62,542 nt of DNA, taken from contig JABEUN010000043.1 of assembly GCA_013044385.1 (NCBI GenBank), positions 1 to 62,542 of the forward strand. Reading direction: 5' to 3'. The notes beneath the pieces are model-generated. The model was not told where the DNA came from. It saw only the letters and a program-made list of their open reading frames with translations, and made no database searches. The position numbers and the translations under genes were made by a program. The stretch is from Acidimicrobiaceae bacterium. Lineage in GTDB: Bacteria > Actinomycetota > Acidimicrobiia > Acidimicrobiales > Acidimicrobiaceae. Positions 62,403 to 62,542 of the stretch are shown piece by piece (the stretch's first letter is position 1; every line of letters begins with the position of its first letter).

Positions 62403-62542
62403 GGTAGTCAGCCGTTGTGAACAGCAGATTCATGCAAGTTAAACCGTAGTTCCCCCTCTCCGAAGTAAGCCCTGCTCCGTCACCTGCTCTTTTGGTGCTG
62501 TAGGGTTGGAATCTTATGACTACAGGTAGCCCATTTTGTGTG

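Overview
The window reads as chromosomal DNA of an actinobacterium of roughly balanced GC. The best guess is an Acidimicrobiia-type organism, possibly an acidophilic or iron-oxidising one. The grounds are the actinobacterial fused E1-E2 2-oxoglutarate enzyme (Kgd), a UvrD2-like helicase with an HRDC tail, a type IV pilus locus beside aroC/aroB and nusB/efp/pepP, many GTG/TTG starts, and a cytochrome oxidase operon led by a membrane-anchored cupredoxin. The lineage is inferred from gene content only. No rRNA, prophage, insertion sequence or CRISPR array was seen.

Layout. 0.2-5 kb: malic enzyme and the methionine genes metX/metY (minus strand), with a long metY leader. 5.3-9.2 kb: a SixA-like phosphatase and a large GAF/PAS/GGDEF/EAL protein. 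9.2-14.8 kb: a minus-strand run of lipid or acyl-type enzymes (DUF1003 protein, acyl-CoA synthetase, TIGR01777 epimerase, SDR without its Tyr, alpha/beta hydrolase, small CxxC/HxxC protein). 15-21.7 kb: kgd, HAD hydrolase, FabZ-like dehydratase, exonuclease III, thioesterase. 21.7-24.5 kb: a tightly coupled flavin/haem redox module (small Thr/Pro/Ala-rich protein, ApbE, ferric-reductase-like membrane protein, ferredoxin). 24.5-29.5 kb: an ATP-grasp enzyme, a radical SAM protein and a UvrD2-like helicase in one unit. 29.5-34.4 kb: Nfu-type Fe-S protein, YceI/MarR pair, a surface dimethylformamidase-like protein, a tyrosine phosphatase. 34.5-41.5 kb: pilA, pilD, pilMN fusion, pilO, a pilP-position protein, then aroC and aroB. 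41.7-44.7 kb: unknown membrane protein, nusB, efp, Xaa-Pro peptidase. 44.9-51.3 kb: haem O synthase, thioredoxin-like protein, cupredoxin, oxidase subunits II, I and III, and a 40-residue membrane ORF ending in a good terminator. 51.4-57.8 kb: ArdC-like protein, MscS channel, several hypothetical genes, inositol-phosphatase-like enzyme, tRNA-Val. 58.2-62.3 kb: a complete ABC importer (ATPase, two permeases, lipoprotein).

The most striking signal is at 26.7-29.5 kb. The radical SAM reading frame reaches TGT-TGA-AGC-GAA-CCA, which reads Cys-Sec-Ser-Glu-Pro if TGA is recoded. This matches the Cys-Sec/Cys-Ala-Glu-Pro tail recalled for one radical SAM family. A compact hairpin with GU in its loop lies 14-30 nt after the TGA, where a bacterial SECIS should be, and the extended frame closes 9 nt before the helicase start. 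I read this as a selenoprotein paired with an ATP-grasp ligase in an uncharacterised biosynthetic pathway. Secondary points are the AcoP-like cupredoxin before the oxidase, an oxidase subunit I without the K-channel lysine, and an ApbE cluster with no visible flavin acceptor domain.
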